Under the pieces are notes generated by a model, which was not told the DNA's origin, ran no database searches, and worked only from the letters and a program-made list of their open reading frames with translations. Source: Torymus aiolomorphi (Eukaryota; Arthropoda; Insecta; Hymenoptera; Torymidae). From it: 64,000 bases of DNA. The stretch is taken from assembly GCA_036365515.1 (NCBI GenBank), contig CM070874.1, positions 248,214,930 to 248,278,929 of the forward strand, in the 5' to 3' direction. Made by a program: the position numbers and the translations under genes. This document shows, one piece after another, positions 52,114-63,854 of this stretch (position 1 is the stretch's first letter; every line of letters begins with the position of its first letter).

Positions 52114-54816
52114 GTACTGACGTCGGAGTGTGGCAAGTGTTAATTGAACATCACCATGAAGAGTACGCTGATGAGCATCCTGAATTGTCAGCGTAGTGAA
52201 ATGACAATTAGCAGGTAAAATAAGATGATGCTTGGCATCTTCTTCGAGCAGAGAACGAAAGAGGCGACCGCCCACCCTGAGAAAATGATTTTGAATCAAG
52301 GGGTTTAGCGATGACAGAGGACTTTTAGACGAAAGTTTACCTGTTCAAGCTAATTGTTGAAGCTCAGACTTAAAATAAGCTGTCTGAATTAAGTAGATCA
52401 AACAAAGTTTGCTCTCTGCAATCTCACTAGCGCTTATCTCCTTTGAACTCGGAGAGTCGTGGCATAGTAGGGCTTGACAAACAGAGAGAAAACTAACGCC
52501 TGAATTTGAAGACGCCGTACGCGCTACTGTCGAGCAGACTCTATTGGTGAATCTGAAGCAGTACGATGCCATCCGTATCAATTTATCAAATGAAGAGTAC
52601 TTATTAATAAGACTCCAAATTTCTGGAGTATTCTCAACAGAATTTGGTGTGCCCTTAGAAGCGACTAGATTGTGACCAGATTGAAGATTCAGACTGGTTA
52701 CCGAGAAATTGTGTTCATCATGAGACCTTGACCAAGGTTCATGGCTATCAGAGAGCCATGCGGGACCTTTCCACCACAGACTTTGCGAGGCTAGCTACGA
52801 GGGCTCAATACCTCGTGATATGACATCGGCGGGGTTGTCAGCTGATCGCACATGATGCTAATATGCGTCAGGCAATAGTGTGTGAATTTCCGAACACCTA
52901 TTAGCCACGAAAACACCCCATCTTGAAGTGTGGTCTTTCAGCCAAAAAAGCACATCCGCTGAATCAGACCAAAGGTACGCACTTTGAACCTTTATTGGGA
53001 AAGATTCGATAAACATTTGAACCAGTCGAGCAAGAAGCAAGGCAGCGCAAAGTTCTAAGCGAGGTATGCTTAACGTCTTAAGTGGGGCTACTCGCGTTTT
53101 AGCCACTTGAAGACTGACGAGCACTTCTTGTGTGCAGATTAAGCGCAGATAGACTACTACACCATACGCAAACTTCGATGCTTCTGCGAATCCGTGGATT
53201 TCTAGAAGTTCGCATAGTAGAGTGTATCCACTCCAGCGAGGGATTCTGATGTGACTTATATGTTGAAGATCTTGCAACCAAGACTGCCACCGATTGGAGA
53301 TGTCGAGAGGAAGTTCTTCATCCCAACTAACCTTAAGAATCCACAGAGACTGCATAATAATCTTTGCGGTTATTATAACAGGTGCCTATCATCCCATGGG
53401 ATCGAAGTTTCGAGCGATACTTGAAAGAATGGTGCGTTTCGTAACGGGTGCGTCAGAAGGAACATCTTCGATATGAAAACTAAAGAAGTCTGTGTTAGGT
53501 TGCCAATCTATACCTAGAATTGGTGCAGATGTTTCGGAGGCAAATAAAGCGATTGAATCTGCAGCTAACATATTAGAAGGTAGAGAAGAGAGTACTTCAG
53601 CATTATTTGAAGTCCACTTGCGGAGATTAAGATGACCTTGTTTAAAGAGTTGAATTAACTCAACCTGTTTAAGTAAAGCTTCTTCTAACGAATGTGCACC
53701 AGATAGCACATTATCAGAATACATTTCTGAGTGAACAGCTTCAGCTACGATCGGATAAGTTTTGCCATAATCTTCGGCTAGGCTCAAGAGTGTGCGTATG
53801 GCTAGAAACGGCGAACAGGTCAATCCATATGTCACTGTAGTTAGTCGATCAACTTTAATGGGTTCACTTCTTGTTAAAACGCCATAAAATCGACTGAAAA
53901 GGTTGATTACATTGTTCGACACCAATTTGAACATTTTTTCAACGTCAGCTGAAAGTGTGATTTTATACATACGCCAGGCACAGATAAAGGCGACGGGATT
54001 CTGAAGAAGATTGGGTCCAACGTGTAGAAGATCGTTGACCGAGACCCCTGTTTTGGTTTTACTCGAACCATTAAACACAGTACGTAATTTGGTAATTGTA
54101 CTGGTTTCCTTCCACACACCACGATGTGGGAAGAAGGCTTGACTTTTGTTAGACAACGAATCGAAATTCGAGGAGAGCGACATATGACCTATGTCAATGT
54201 ACTCTTTCATAAACTCTGTATAGGTTATTTTGAGTTTCTCGTCCTTAGCGAAGTTTGCTTCGAGACGAGTGAGTGCGCGTAATGCGGCAGAATGAGAGTT
54301 CTCGAGATGAGCCGTACTCAACTGGTCTCGACTTTTCCAAGGTAGGCTTACTATATATTGACCTGTATCATCTTGACGAGTTGTTCTTTGCTAAAAATCC
54401 TCGCATGCTTGTTCGTCAAGCGAGTAAGATTTTTTATCATTGACTATCTCCTCCGCCCTCCAAAAATCTTGTACGGGCTCCAAAAGTTTGGCTTCATGCT
54501 CGCAGCTGTCCGAACAATGAAGAGATGTTGATTCTAGCCCTATTTCTGAAGTTGACGAAGAGAGATTACCTGTCAAAAGCCATCCGAGTTTGGAACTAAG
54601 CGCTATTGGCTGAAGGCTTTGGTCCTTAACAATTTGATTTTCAATGATTTGCGCATAGGCGCTTGCAACGAAAATAATATCGATGCGTGATGGTTCATAA
54701 TACATGGGGTCTGATAGCTGCAGCCCTCTCAAGAAGTTTGGTTCCATTAGGACCAAGGGTGTTAACCCTAGCGGTAGCTAAAAGTACTTCTGTACATTTA
54801 GTACTTTCTCCACGAT
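52114..54816 (-). pseudogene. BEL/Pao protease-RT-RNase H-integrase zinc domain, minus-strand arm
   Basis: This arm repeats the plus-strand arm in inverted orientation from the protease upstream border (ATCGTGGAGAAAG at about 54,816) to the integrase zinc region, where it stops at LRRQY (52,114). It is less damaged: RT is open over 53,389-54,321, containing SQAFFPHRGVWKETSTITK, LSADVEKMFKLV and again MYSDNVLSGA. RNase H is open over 52,858-53,355, with EIHGFAEASKFAYG, where the first aspartate is a glutamate. The two arms differ by scattered substitutions and a few indels. Confidence 0.9.
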
Positions 54817-56151
54817 TAAGGGAGACTGCTTGATGAGCAGATTGAATGTCTTTTGAAATGACAAGATTGCCACAGGTTGGGCTAGGGATGCTGTACACTG
54901 AGTCAATCTGATCAGTCTGCGGCGAACTGATTACTTGATTGCTGTCAGTGTGCGCCAAAGAGTGATGCTTGGCTTTACAAAGAAAGCATCGGTACGTAGA
55001 AGTACAATTTTTAACGTTGTGCTTTCCTAAACAATTGAAACAGATTAGAAGATCTGATCAATTCCTTTCGTTCAGGAATCGTTTTATTGACAAATCGTTC
55101 ACATCTATTTGTAAAATGACGTCGATTACAAATCGTACATTTCTTTTTTGTTGTGATCGAAGATGAGGTTTGATGCGAATAAACCGACTAAGCATTGTCA
55201 TGCTCTGATTTACGAGGTTTTGAATTTGTGGATTGAGCTTTTGAATTATTTGTTGGAGACGATCTAGTGCCAGCTTCGATGGCCTCTAGAGTGAGGGTTT
55301 AACTACGAAGAAAAGCTTGAAGTTGCTCCATTTTCGGTGGATCCACACTGTCACCTAGATGCTTTTCCCATTCTTTACGAGTATTTAAATCAAGACGATT
55401 CAGCGTAAAATGAACTATTAAATTACTACCTAACGAATCAGCTCTCTCAAGAGATGCCAGACTAGCGATGGGATTGAAAGTTCCCCTATAAATTCGCTTA
55501 ATTTCCAACCAAGTATCTGCCTTCATGGATTTGACTGAGAAAATTTCTGAAATATGAGAGCTAACAATTCGACGTTGATTTTCGTAATACTCGATTAGTG
55601 CTGTCGCATGCTCGTTCATAATTATCACCCGAAATGGGAAGAGATTTAATTTTCTCAAGTGTCTCACCTGCGAGGTGAGTGCGGAGATAATGCAATTTTA
55701 AAACAGGCGTTAAGCCTTTCTCCCAATCAGAGAATTTACCTGAAAATTTTGGTAAATCTATCTTTGGTAACGATGGAAACTAAACGTTAGTTGATTGGGC
55801 TGTAGTAACTGGGGCAGCATTCGAATTAGAAGAACTTTGAGCAGTATCTCTGGTTTTAATAGATTCTAAGAAGTTAAGGAAATCTCCTTTGCGGTCATAA
55901 AAGCTATCCTCAACCAGATCACAGAGATTAGCTGTAAAGTAGACATGATTTTTATGAAGATGCTCGAGTTTCAGAATTTCCTTGTGGTTTACCCGAAAAG
56001 CCGCATAATTTGATTCAAGTCCGGCTAAACGCGCTTCTGCATAACCTTTTGTCATGTTATCTTTACCTTGATTTGAAATTTTTAAAAGAATTTGCAATTT
56101 TAACTTGGAGCGACATCTGCTTATGATGTAATTCCTCCATTTTGAGATCAA
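54817..56151 (-). pseudogene. BEL/Pao Gag, minus strand
   Basis: On the minus strand Gag starts at 56,151 with an N-terminal helical region (to about 55,780), then LPKIDLPKFSGKFSDWEKG, a deletion, and LTPVLKLHYLRTHLAGET. Another block follows (EYYENQRRIVSSHISEIF, WLEIKRIYRGTFNPIAS, LNRLDLNTRKEWEKHL). The C-terminal part carries a cysteine/histidine knuckle region around 55,160-54,960 and a spacer leading to protease. The DUF1759-type block identifies BEL/Pao. It has a central deletion and several stops. Confidence 0.85.
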
Positions 56152-56994
56152 AGTAATTAAATTAACAACAAATTTGACTATTTAACTTCGGTATTGAGTT
56201 AACTATGTTTACCCTCTCGAAAGTAGAGTAACCATTAGTGAAAATTGTTGCAATTAAGCCTTAGCCTAGGTTATAATACTTATGATAGTATGAACGTAGA
56301 TATTCGCTTGAAGATGCGACGTTGAGGGCGTCTGCTAACGTTCCATCGGTTAATCAGTGGTTGATCCACGGAGTTGACTGCTCGACGAGAAGTAACTGCA
56401 AGCGTTGAATTCAGAAACTCCTGCAGCGTGTAATGAGCAACTGAATCAGGAAGGGTATCCAAATGTAGATAAGCAGCCGAAGTTGAGTCGCGATGTTGCA
56501 TTCACAGGCAGCAGTAAAACTGCAAGGTCCAATAATATAAGCATTTACTAAGTCGAAAATTGCATTCAATTTTCACAAGACTAGTTAAATATTACAATTA
56601 AAATTATAAACTCAAACTCAATTAAGTTGTATTAATCTTAAATTAATTTACTCAATTTTAATTAAAATAACATTGAGTGCGTTCACAGTGGCAGAAATAC
56701 CGTGTCTGGTCCTGTGACATAAAATTTTATCCTAGCGCATATGCTTTCCTTCGGACACGTAATCCTACAATACCCCGGTCCAAGAACACGTAACGAGGTT
56801 CATTGGTTGGAAGCGGGCGATTGGTCTAAGACGACCAATGAGAGAAGCGAGCGCGCGGCCCATCCGAGATGTGTGCGTATGCATTCGCGTGTAATGTAGC
56901 GAGGGCCTTAGTATCTACATGCGCACGTAGCGCGGTCTGCTTTCGAATCTAGGGAGCATTAAAATGTCCCTAGGCTATACGTGGCTAACTTCAG
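56152..56994. other. Upstream flank of the minus-strand BEL copy
   Basis: This should hold the leader and 5' LTR of the minus-strand copy, but no sequence matching the 47,895-48,216 LTR is present. It is AT-rich to 56,690 and then GC-richer. A 73-codon minus-strand frame at 56,280-56,501 is not supported by any family. Confidence 0.4.
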
Positions 56995-57475
56995 CCGAAT
57001 CGTAGCCGAGGCTCGAGCCGCGGTAAAGACCGATGTTCGATTGGGGCTCGCGCCGCGGCAAACCCGAGGCTCGAGCCGCAGTAAATCCGAGGTTCGACCG
57101 AGGTTACTACCGAGGCTAATCCTAGGCAAACCCGAGGCTCACCCGAGGTCCACCATTCGCCCGAGGGTCATGAGCCGTGGCTCGCCGCTCACTCGAGGCT
57201 CGTGAGCCATGGCTCGCCGTTCACCCGAGGCTCATGAGCCATGGCTCGCCGTTCACCCGGTGCTCCGAGCCACGGCTCGCCGCTTACGCGAGGTTGACCC
57301 GAGGTTTGCCGAGGTGAACCGAGGCTAACCCGGGCTCGCCGCTTAAGCGAGGCTCCGAGCCACGGCTCGCCGCTTACGCGAGGCTACCCGAGGTTCGCCG
57401 AGGTGAACCGAGGCTAACCCGGGCTCGCCGCTTACGCGAGGTTAACCCGAGGTTCGCCGAGGTTAACCGAGGCTC
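56995..57475. repeat. GC-rich minisatellite of GAGGCTCG/GAGCC(A/C)GGCTCG units
   Basis: Many variants of GAGGCTCGTGAGCCATGGCT and CGCTTACGCGAGG recur with irregular spacing of about 25-45 bp, and one larger ~90 bp unit (GGCTCGCCGCTTACGCGAGG... followed by GGTTCGCCGAGG) appears near 57,265, 57,360 and 57,425. It is CpG-rich in an AT-rich setting and can form many small hairpins. It encodes nothing. Confidence 0.85.
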
Positions 57476-58654
57476 ATTGGTGGCACAGCGGTAGTCTGGA
57501 TCGTGTAAGTGGTAACGTAGGAATGCGGAATGTGGAACGGCGTGCTATGTTTATCTTAGCGTATGCAGGTTATGATTGCTCTTACTCGTAAGTCCAGTCA
57601 TCATAGATATATTGAGATCGATTGTGAGTTAGGTTAGCGAGCGAGAGAGACTATGATTCCGACTAAGACAAACCTCGGTGAAGATGAGTTGATGTCAACA
57701 TGCAGAAATACGCTTTAGCAACGAGGGAGAAAAAATTAGATAAGTATTACTTATTATTTAAATTGTTTTATGTATTTCAATAATTCTGAAAACAATAAAA
57801 TACTTTTTCATAATTATTGAAATACTCAAAACATTCTTCGCCAAATATAAATTATTATTCGAATAGATACTTTGTGTGTGTTCTTTTTTATTTCAGGAGA
57901 TTTTGCTTTTTATAAATAAATAAATTGTAATGCATATGGATCGAAGAAGTAAACTACACTGAAAGACAGCTTCACGTGCATAATATTCGTGCTCTCCTTG
58001 AAGCAGATGGTAAATACTCTCCTGGGGTATGCTGGTATCTGCTTGTATCAACATGGCGTTTTGGCTGCCCACCGTTGCTGATATGGCATAAACAAAAAGA
58101 AAGACAAGCGTCATGGAAGTAAACTTTACTACAAAAGTAAAAAATCAAACCAAAGATCATATAAATCTTGAAATGCTCTTGAAGCATTTACTCCTGCAAA
58201 ATGCAAAATACTAGATATAGTTGATAACTTTATAAGTTTTTTCATGATTACTAACAAACATACAAAAAATCTTCTATAATGCTGCACCCTTCTGTATTCA
58301 CACTTTCGAACTGAAAAGAATAAAAGTTTTTATCTCTGGTAGGTTACACTATTTTCATTCGTCAGATCTACTGTTGAATTGGTATAAATTATAAAATATT
58401 CTACATTGCTTGTGAGATCATTTGGGAGAGAAACTATATATATTTAACAAAGTTATTAAAGTAAAGATTAATAGAAAAATTTTGATTAATTTTAGAAAAC
58501 AACTTTGTATAAATAATACTATTTGCTGTACAAGAATTATCTATGTGTTCAACTTTTATGCAAATGGATTTTCTATTATAGTGAATACCAATATCATTAA
58601 ATTCATTTGTTTCATTATTATTTATGGATACTGATAATGAATGGTTCATGATTA
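57476..58654. other. Spacer with one weak small-ORF candidate
   Basis: The sequence is mostly AT-rich. The only point of note is a 73-codon minus-strand frame at 57,893-58,114 that begins like a signal peptide. I do not call it a gene. Confidence 0.4.
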
Positions 58655-59520
58655 GGCGATGTTTCATTGTCACACACATACATAATAAAATTGTTTAAAT
58701 TTCTTCTCATCTTAATACTGGATCCATAAATCATTTAAAAATTCACGTATCATACAACTCAGTGTGTTTCAAGTATTTATATTCTGTAGTAAATGCCACT
58801 TTGACAAAAAAGTCCTCAGATGTACTTCGAATTATTTAACAAATGTTAAGTAAGAATTACTCTGTACCAATGTCCAATGCTTATTCCAAATAGTTTTTTC
58901 ACACACATTATCTGCTAAGTTTGTGTTTCTGTATTCATACTTTCGATCCACTTAATTTATTCTTTTTGCTGTATGTCATTTTTTAAAACATACAAAAAAA
59001 TTCTCTGTATTTCACTAATATAACAGACCACAAATTAATCTCACTGGATCTCATCATGGTTTTATGTCATAAAACTAAGTAATATCAAGAATACATGATA
59101 TTTCATTTTCACTCACGTACACTATAAACTTGATTAGAGATTCTTTTCACATTAATTCTGGATCCACAGATCATTTAAAAATTCACTTATCGTACAAATT
59201 AGTTTGTTTCGTCTATTTATATTATGTAGTAAATGCCACTTTTATTAAAATACACAAAATGACGTATATTTTTTCACTAACAGAAAACTCCACAGATGTA
59301 CTCCACTAGAGAGTTATTTTACAATTGCCAGGTAATAATTACTCTGAGTCAATTTTCGATGTTTATTCCAAATTTGTGTCACACATATAATAAACTCATG
59401 TTCCAAAGTTGCTTTACGTACAGACACTGGATCCATTTAATTTCTTCTTTTTGCTACATGTCTTGTTTAAAATATTAAAAAAAATGATCTATATTTCACT
59501 AATGTCAAAGTCCACAGATT
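58655..59520. repeat. Two-copy ~438 bp tandem repeat
   Basis: Blocks CTGGATCCA(T/C)A(A/G)ATC plus ATTTAAAAATTCAC, TTATATT(C/A)TGTAGTAAA and AAATGCCACTTT occur at 58,720-58,800 and again at 59,158-59,240, about 438 bp apart. The segments between (GATGTACT, AATTACTCTG, TTATTCCAAAT) also correspond. The copies are clearly diverged. No gene is present. Confidence 0.75.
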
Positions 59521-59840
59521 TATTTATTGTACTGCATCATGCATCATGAGTTTATGACGTAACACTCAGTGATTTGGCTCTACGTAAATCTGATTTTAAT
59601 GTTCAACTTATGACAATAACTATATTTCACTTAATATTAACTGCATTTACTATTATAACTATGTTACAAATATAATTTTATAATAAATTTTAGATACCAA
59701 GCATTTCATTCAATTGGAATTACTGTCAATTTTTTTCGCGCCCAAATCAAATAAATTTAATATTGCAAAAGTAACTTTGAATTCTTCATTAGAAAATATT
59801 CCCAAAAAGAAAGCAAAAATAGTAGATTATGCACCAAGGA

Positions 59841-60030
59841 CGCAAAATGTATCATTCTGGGTGAGTGCGGACTCAAGGAAATGATACATTTGGCGTTCGT
59901 AGTGGCATATACTATTTTTTTGTGCAAAGGCCGCAAAATGGCTTTTCGTGGCCCGTATAGAGACCGCGAAATACTAAATGTATTTTGTGGCCTAGGCCTT
60001 ACATTTAGAATTTCGCGGTCTCTATATGGG
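59841..60030. repeat. Two adjacent hairpins, one near-perfect
   Basis: CGCAAAATGTATCATT at 59,841 pairs with AATGATACATTTGGCG ending at 59,894. Next to it, CCCGTATAGAGACCGCGAAA (from 59,952) pairs with TTTCGCGGTCTCTATATGGG (to 60,030) around a GGCCTAGGCC centre. The second hairpin has arms of about 32 bp with few mismatches. Confidence 0.85.
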
Positions 60031-60562
60031 ACAAAAAAGACAACATTTTGGAAACCAGTTATTGCTGACTCGAGAAGGATTGTTTATTCAAGTAAAGGTA
60101 CAACTTAGTTTTTTTATCACGTGCTTGAATCTTTTTCTTAGACTTCGAGTCAGCTTAAACCAAGTTATGAGCTGCAGAATTTGAGTCAATGCACATGCCT
60201 AGTAATTGACCATTGAAAAATAATTTATTAATCTATTATTTTTATTTTAGATCCCAGGTGATATAGAAGATGCTTTCGAAATGAAAATCCAAAATATGAC
60301 TGCTATAGGTCTTGAATTAAAACCATTTACCATTATAGTCGGCGCCAGCGTAACCAAGATAGATTCTATTTTTATAAGAATAAATGATTATTCATATGAG
60401 TTAGAATCATTTGTATTAGCATTAAAGTGCTTTTCAAGTTCTATATTACATATAATGTAGTTTACCCGCTAGAATGTCAAAGCGTTTGTTACTTTATCCA
60501 ATGGTTTGTATTTAAAATTAGGCAAGCTGGTGATATTAAGATTCCATCTATTTGCACTACTA
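60031..60562. other. Spacer left of the TTAA element
   Basis: AT-rich sequence without a supported gene or repeat. Short frames exist but show no family features. Confidence 0.4.
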
Positions 60563-60566
60563 TTAA

Positions 60567-63500
60567 GGGGACAAGCCATGGTTAGGGGGTCGAAAAATCG
60601 ATTTTTTTTTTATTTAATATTTTGATAGCAAATTTTCCGCTGAATACGATGCTTCCAACCGCATTTCGAAATTCAATTTCGTTTAGAAAATACAGCTAAA
60701 ACCGTGAAGTTACTTTTTTGCATATTTAGTGATTTTACTCAAAATATCACTTTTAGATATTAATACTATTGTTAATCTTATATTATTTTATACTTCACAG
60801 CATACACGATACAATACTAAATGTATAACGTAATGTACATTAACATTGTAGAAAAACTTAACTTGAGGTATAAATCTCGTGTATTTTACTCTTAGGGCTC
60901 TTGCACGAATAAAGGAATAGCGAGTAATAACGGCTGACAAACAATCACAAGTGAGCTTTAGAAAGACTTGTTTCTTTTTGAAGGAATAAGAAGGAACACG
61001 TCTTTTTAAAACTTGCTTGTGATTGGCTGCCAGGCGTTATTCCTCGCTATTCCTCCATTCGTGCAAGAGCCCTTACTCTCCTTATAGAAAGGTATTATAC
61101 GTAAAATACTCATAGGTGGTTCAAAATCCCAGCTGCATGTTTATGTTGTTTCAGCGCCACGGTCGCTGGGATTTAAACTGAATTATTTTGAATGTAATTG
61201 AATCTGCATTTTTCAATGCAATTTATTTAGTAAACAAACATTTTTTCCTGATTATAAGCTATTATACGCTCTAGAGCAGTGTGTGGAAAATTTTTTAAAT
61301 TTGGCCTGTAGGTTAGCTACATTGTGCAATTAAAACTTGCTATATTTTTAAGTGTTTTTTTCGGAGTGACTTTTGTGTATCAATTTAATTTTGATACGTA
61401 AAGTAGTGATTTGTGAAAAATCATGAATACAGACAAGAGAGGTCGAACACCAGGACCATCTACAAAGAAGAGAACATTTGGAAGAAAAAAGAAACATAAA
61501 GGATTTAGAAGAAAAGTAGAAAATGCCCCATCACTAAAGAGAAAAAGAAGCACATCTGCAAGCAAAATTTCAGAATCAGATATATCTAGAAGTCCAGCAA
61601 CAACAAGAAACAGAATAATAGATATTGATATTTTGTTTCACGAACTTGAAAAGTTAATTGTTTGTGCTAAGTGTCATGGAAAAATCCGAATGACGGAAGG
61701 AGACATTAGAGGATTGTGTGCAAAAATTAATATTGTATGCAAAAACTGCAATGGCATGAATCTCATCAATACAAGTAAACAAGTTGGAAGTAGTGGGAAT
61801 GCTTATGAAGTAAGTAGACGTAGTGTACTTGCTATGCGTGCACTTAGACAAGGACATGCAGGATTGGAGACTTTCTGTGGTATCATGGACCTACCATCGC
61901 CAGTGGCACACAGTTTTTATGACCATATCAATGAGGAGTTAAGTAAGGCATGTGAAAAAGTGACAGTTATCTCCATGTAAAAAGCAGTGGAAAAAGAAAA
62001 ACAATTGACACCAGCTGGAAGTGTAGGGCTCGATGTGTCTGGTGACGGGTCCTGGAGAAAGAGAGGATTCTCTTCTTTACAAGGAATCACAAACTTGATT
62101 GGTTTGCGTTCCCAACAAATTCTAGACATCTCTATCAAGAATAGTTTCTGCAAAGCTTGCATGAAATGGGAAAATAAAGAGGGCACAGAAGAATATGAAG
62201 ACTGGTACACGGACCATCAAGCCAATTGCTCAGCAAACCACGAAGGAAGTGCCGGAAAGATGGAAGTGGATGGAATTATTGAAATTTTCAAAAGTTCCAT
62301 GGAAAAATATGGTGTAAAGTATCATCGCTACATTGGAGATGGTGATTCAAAAGTTTTCTGTGATTTGTGTAAAGTTAAACCATATGGAGATGAACTGATA
62401 GTAGAAAAAAAGGAGTGTGTTGGACATGTTCAAAAGCGAATGGGTACAAGGCTGAGAAATCTAAAGAAGAATTCTGGCAAGAAGAAGTTAGCTGATGGAA
62501 AATCCATTGGAGGACAGGGACGCTTGACTGGTAAAGTTATTGATCAGCTCACCACCTACTATGGTAATGTCATCAGGGGCAATGCGAACTCAGTGAAAGA
62601 TATGAGCAATGCGATATGGGCCACTTATTACCACAAAATCTCCACAGATAAATCACCTCAACATCGTGTGTGTCCGAAAGGAGAAAATAGTTGGTGCAAG
62701 TGGCAAAAAGCGAAAGCCCAGAAAAAACTGAAAGGCTTCCATCATACAGGCAGTATTCCAACAGTAGTGATGGAGCAGTTAAAACCAATTTATGAAGATC
62801 TCTCTCGACAGGAAGTAGAAGAAAAAGAAGGAGAGTACGACTTCAGTTACCAGAAGAGTCATATGAACCAGGTTCTTACTAGAGTAAGTAATTAAAAGAT
62901 TTTGTTGTTACTTATACGTATAAAAATAGTTAATATTTATTGTTTTTCTTTTTAGTTAATTTGTGATTGGATCTGTCACCCGGAATAGATGATTTTTGTA
63001 GGTTATAGACTGCAGCATCAAAGAATAAAAATATTTTAGTCTAATACGAAAAAAAGATAAGAGCTACAATAAGGTATTATTCTAAATAATATAAAGATGT
63101 CATTAAGCTAATTAAACCTTTTTTTACAGATATTTAATGAGACTAGACATGAGATGATTAGAGTGTCCGTGCCAAAATAACTGTCATATGGATATTCCAT
63201 TTTTCATGTTTAATCAAAGTATATTATACAGAATTGTGAAAAAGATTTTTGTAAGTAGTTTTGAAAAGCTTACCATAAGTTATAAGAAACTCAAGTTTCA
63301 AACATGATTTCTGAAAAACTTGTTTTTTGTGTTTACAGGGTCATTGCCGTAAGTTTATTTTTCACCAAGTGAACGAAATGACTTGGAATTTTAGGTGAGC
63401 ATTCCTTTTTACATTAGCCATAAGGAATGTGCGCTACTTTTTTGAAAAAAGCTTCAGAAAAAAATAAAAAAAATAAAATTATACAACTTTTGATAAAATA

Positions 63501-63854
63501 TACAAAAAATTGAGATTTTTCATAAAAAATAAATTTAAAAGAAAATTTTTTTAGGAAAAGTAGCACAGAAAACTGGTAACTGATGTAAAAATAAAGATCA
63601 AGCCATGAATTTCAAGTCATTTTATTTAGTTGTTGAAAAGTAAGCCTACGGCAATCAATAAATCAGAGTTAAATCATTAATAAAATGTACGCAAGAGCCA
63701 GATATATATTATCAGCTAACTACAGGCGGAAGTTGTAGGTAATAACACTACATATTAGTGGGAAAAATATTAAGTTCAAAGATTACACCTGGAATTTATT
63801 ATTAATCAAATTATTTATTCTTATTTTTTTCAGTTTTAACCATGGCTTGTCCTC
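60567..63854 (+). mobile_element. 3.29 kb TTAA-flanked DNA transposon (Kolobok-type candidate)
   Basis: The ends are GGGGACAAGCCATGGTTA and, on the complement, GAGGACAAGCCATGGTTA, directly flanked by TTAA at 60,563-60,566 and 63,855-63,858. One long gene lies on the plus strand in the middle. TTAA duplication together with a Mutator-like transposase domain fits the Kolobok superfamily better than piggyBac. The superfamily name is inference from these two facts. Confidence 0.82.
61423..62895 (+). pseudogene. Mutator-like (Kolobok-type) transposase with one stop codon
   Basis: The frame is continuous for 490 codons except for TAA at codon 186 (61,978). The N-terminus is lysine/arginine-rich with GRTPGPSTKKR. 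Cysteine pairs CAKC (81-84) and CKNC (106-109) suggest a zinc-binding region, followed by ALRQGHAGLETFCGIMDLPS. After the stop come LDVSGDGSWRKRGFSSLQG, HRYIGDGDSKVFCDLC, KKECVGHVQKRMGTRLRNLK and HKISTDKSPQHRVCPKGE, the conserved order of the animal Mutator-like transposase domain. The aspartates in LDVSGDG and IGDGDSK are candidate catalytic residues. The product ends soon after an unrelated, acidic tail (VEEKEGEYDFSYQ), so the usual C-terminal segment is missing. A possible splice donor AGA|GTAAGT sits at 62,881-62,889. Confidence 0.85.

Noticed and set aside
57474..57515. GGTGGCACAGCGGTAGTC resembles a tRNA A box
   Set aside because: No B box (GGTTCGANTCC) at the proper distance and no cloverleaf; it follows the GC-rich minisatellite.
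62881..62960. Intron in the Kolobok-type transposase with donor AGA|GTAAGT
   Set aside because: A T-rich stretch and AG follow at about 62,945-62,956, but the sequence beyond does not continue the family, so a splice is not supported.
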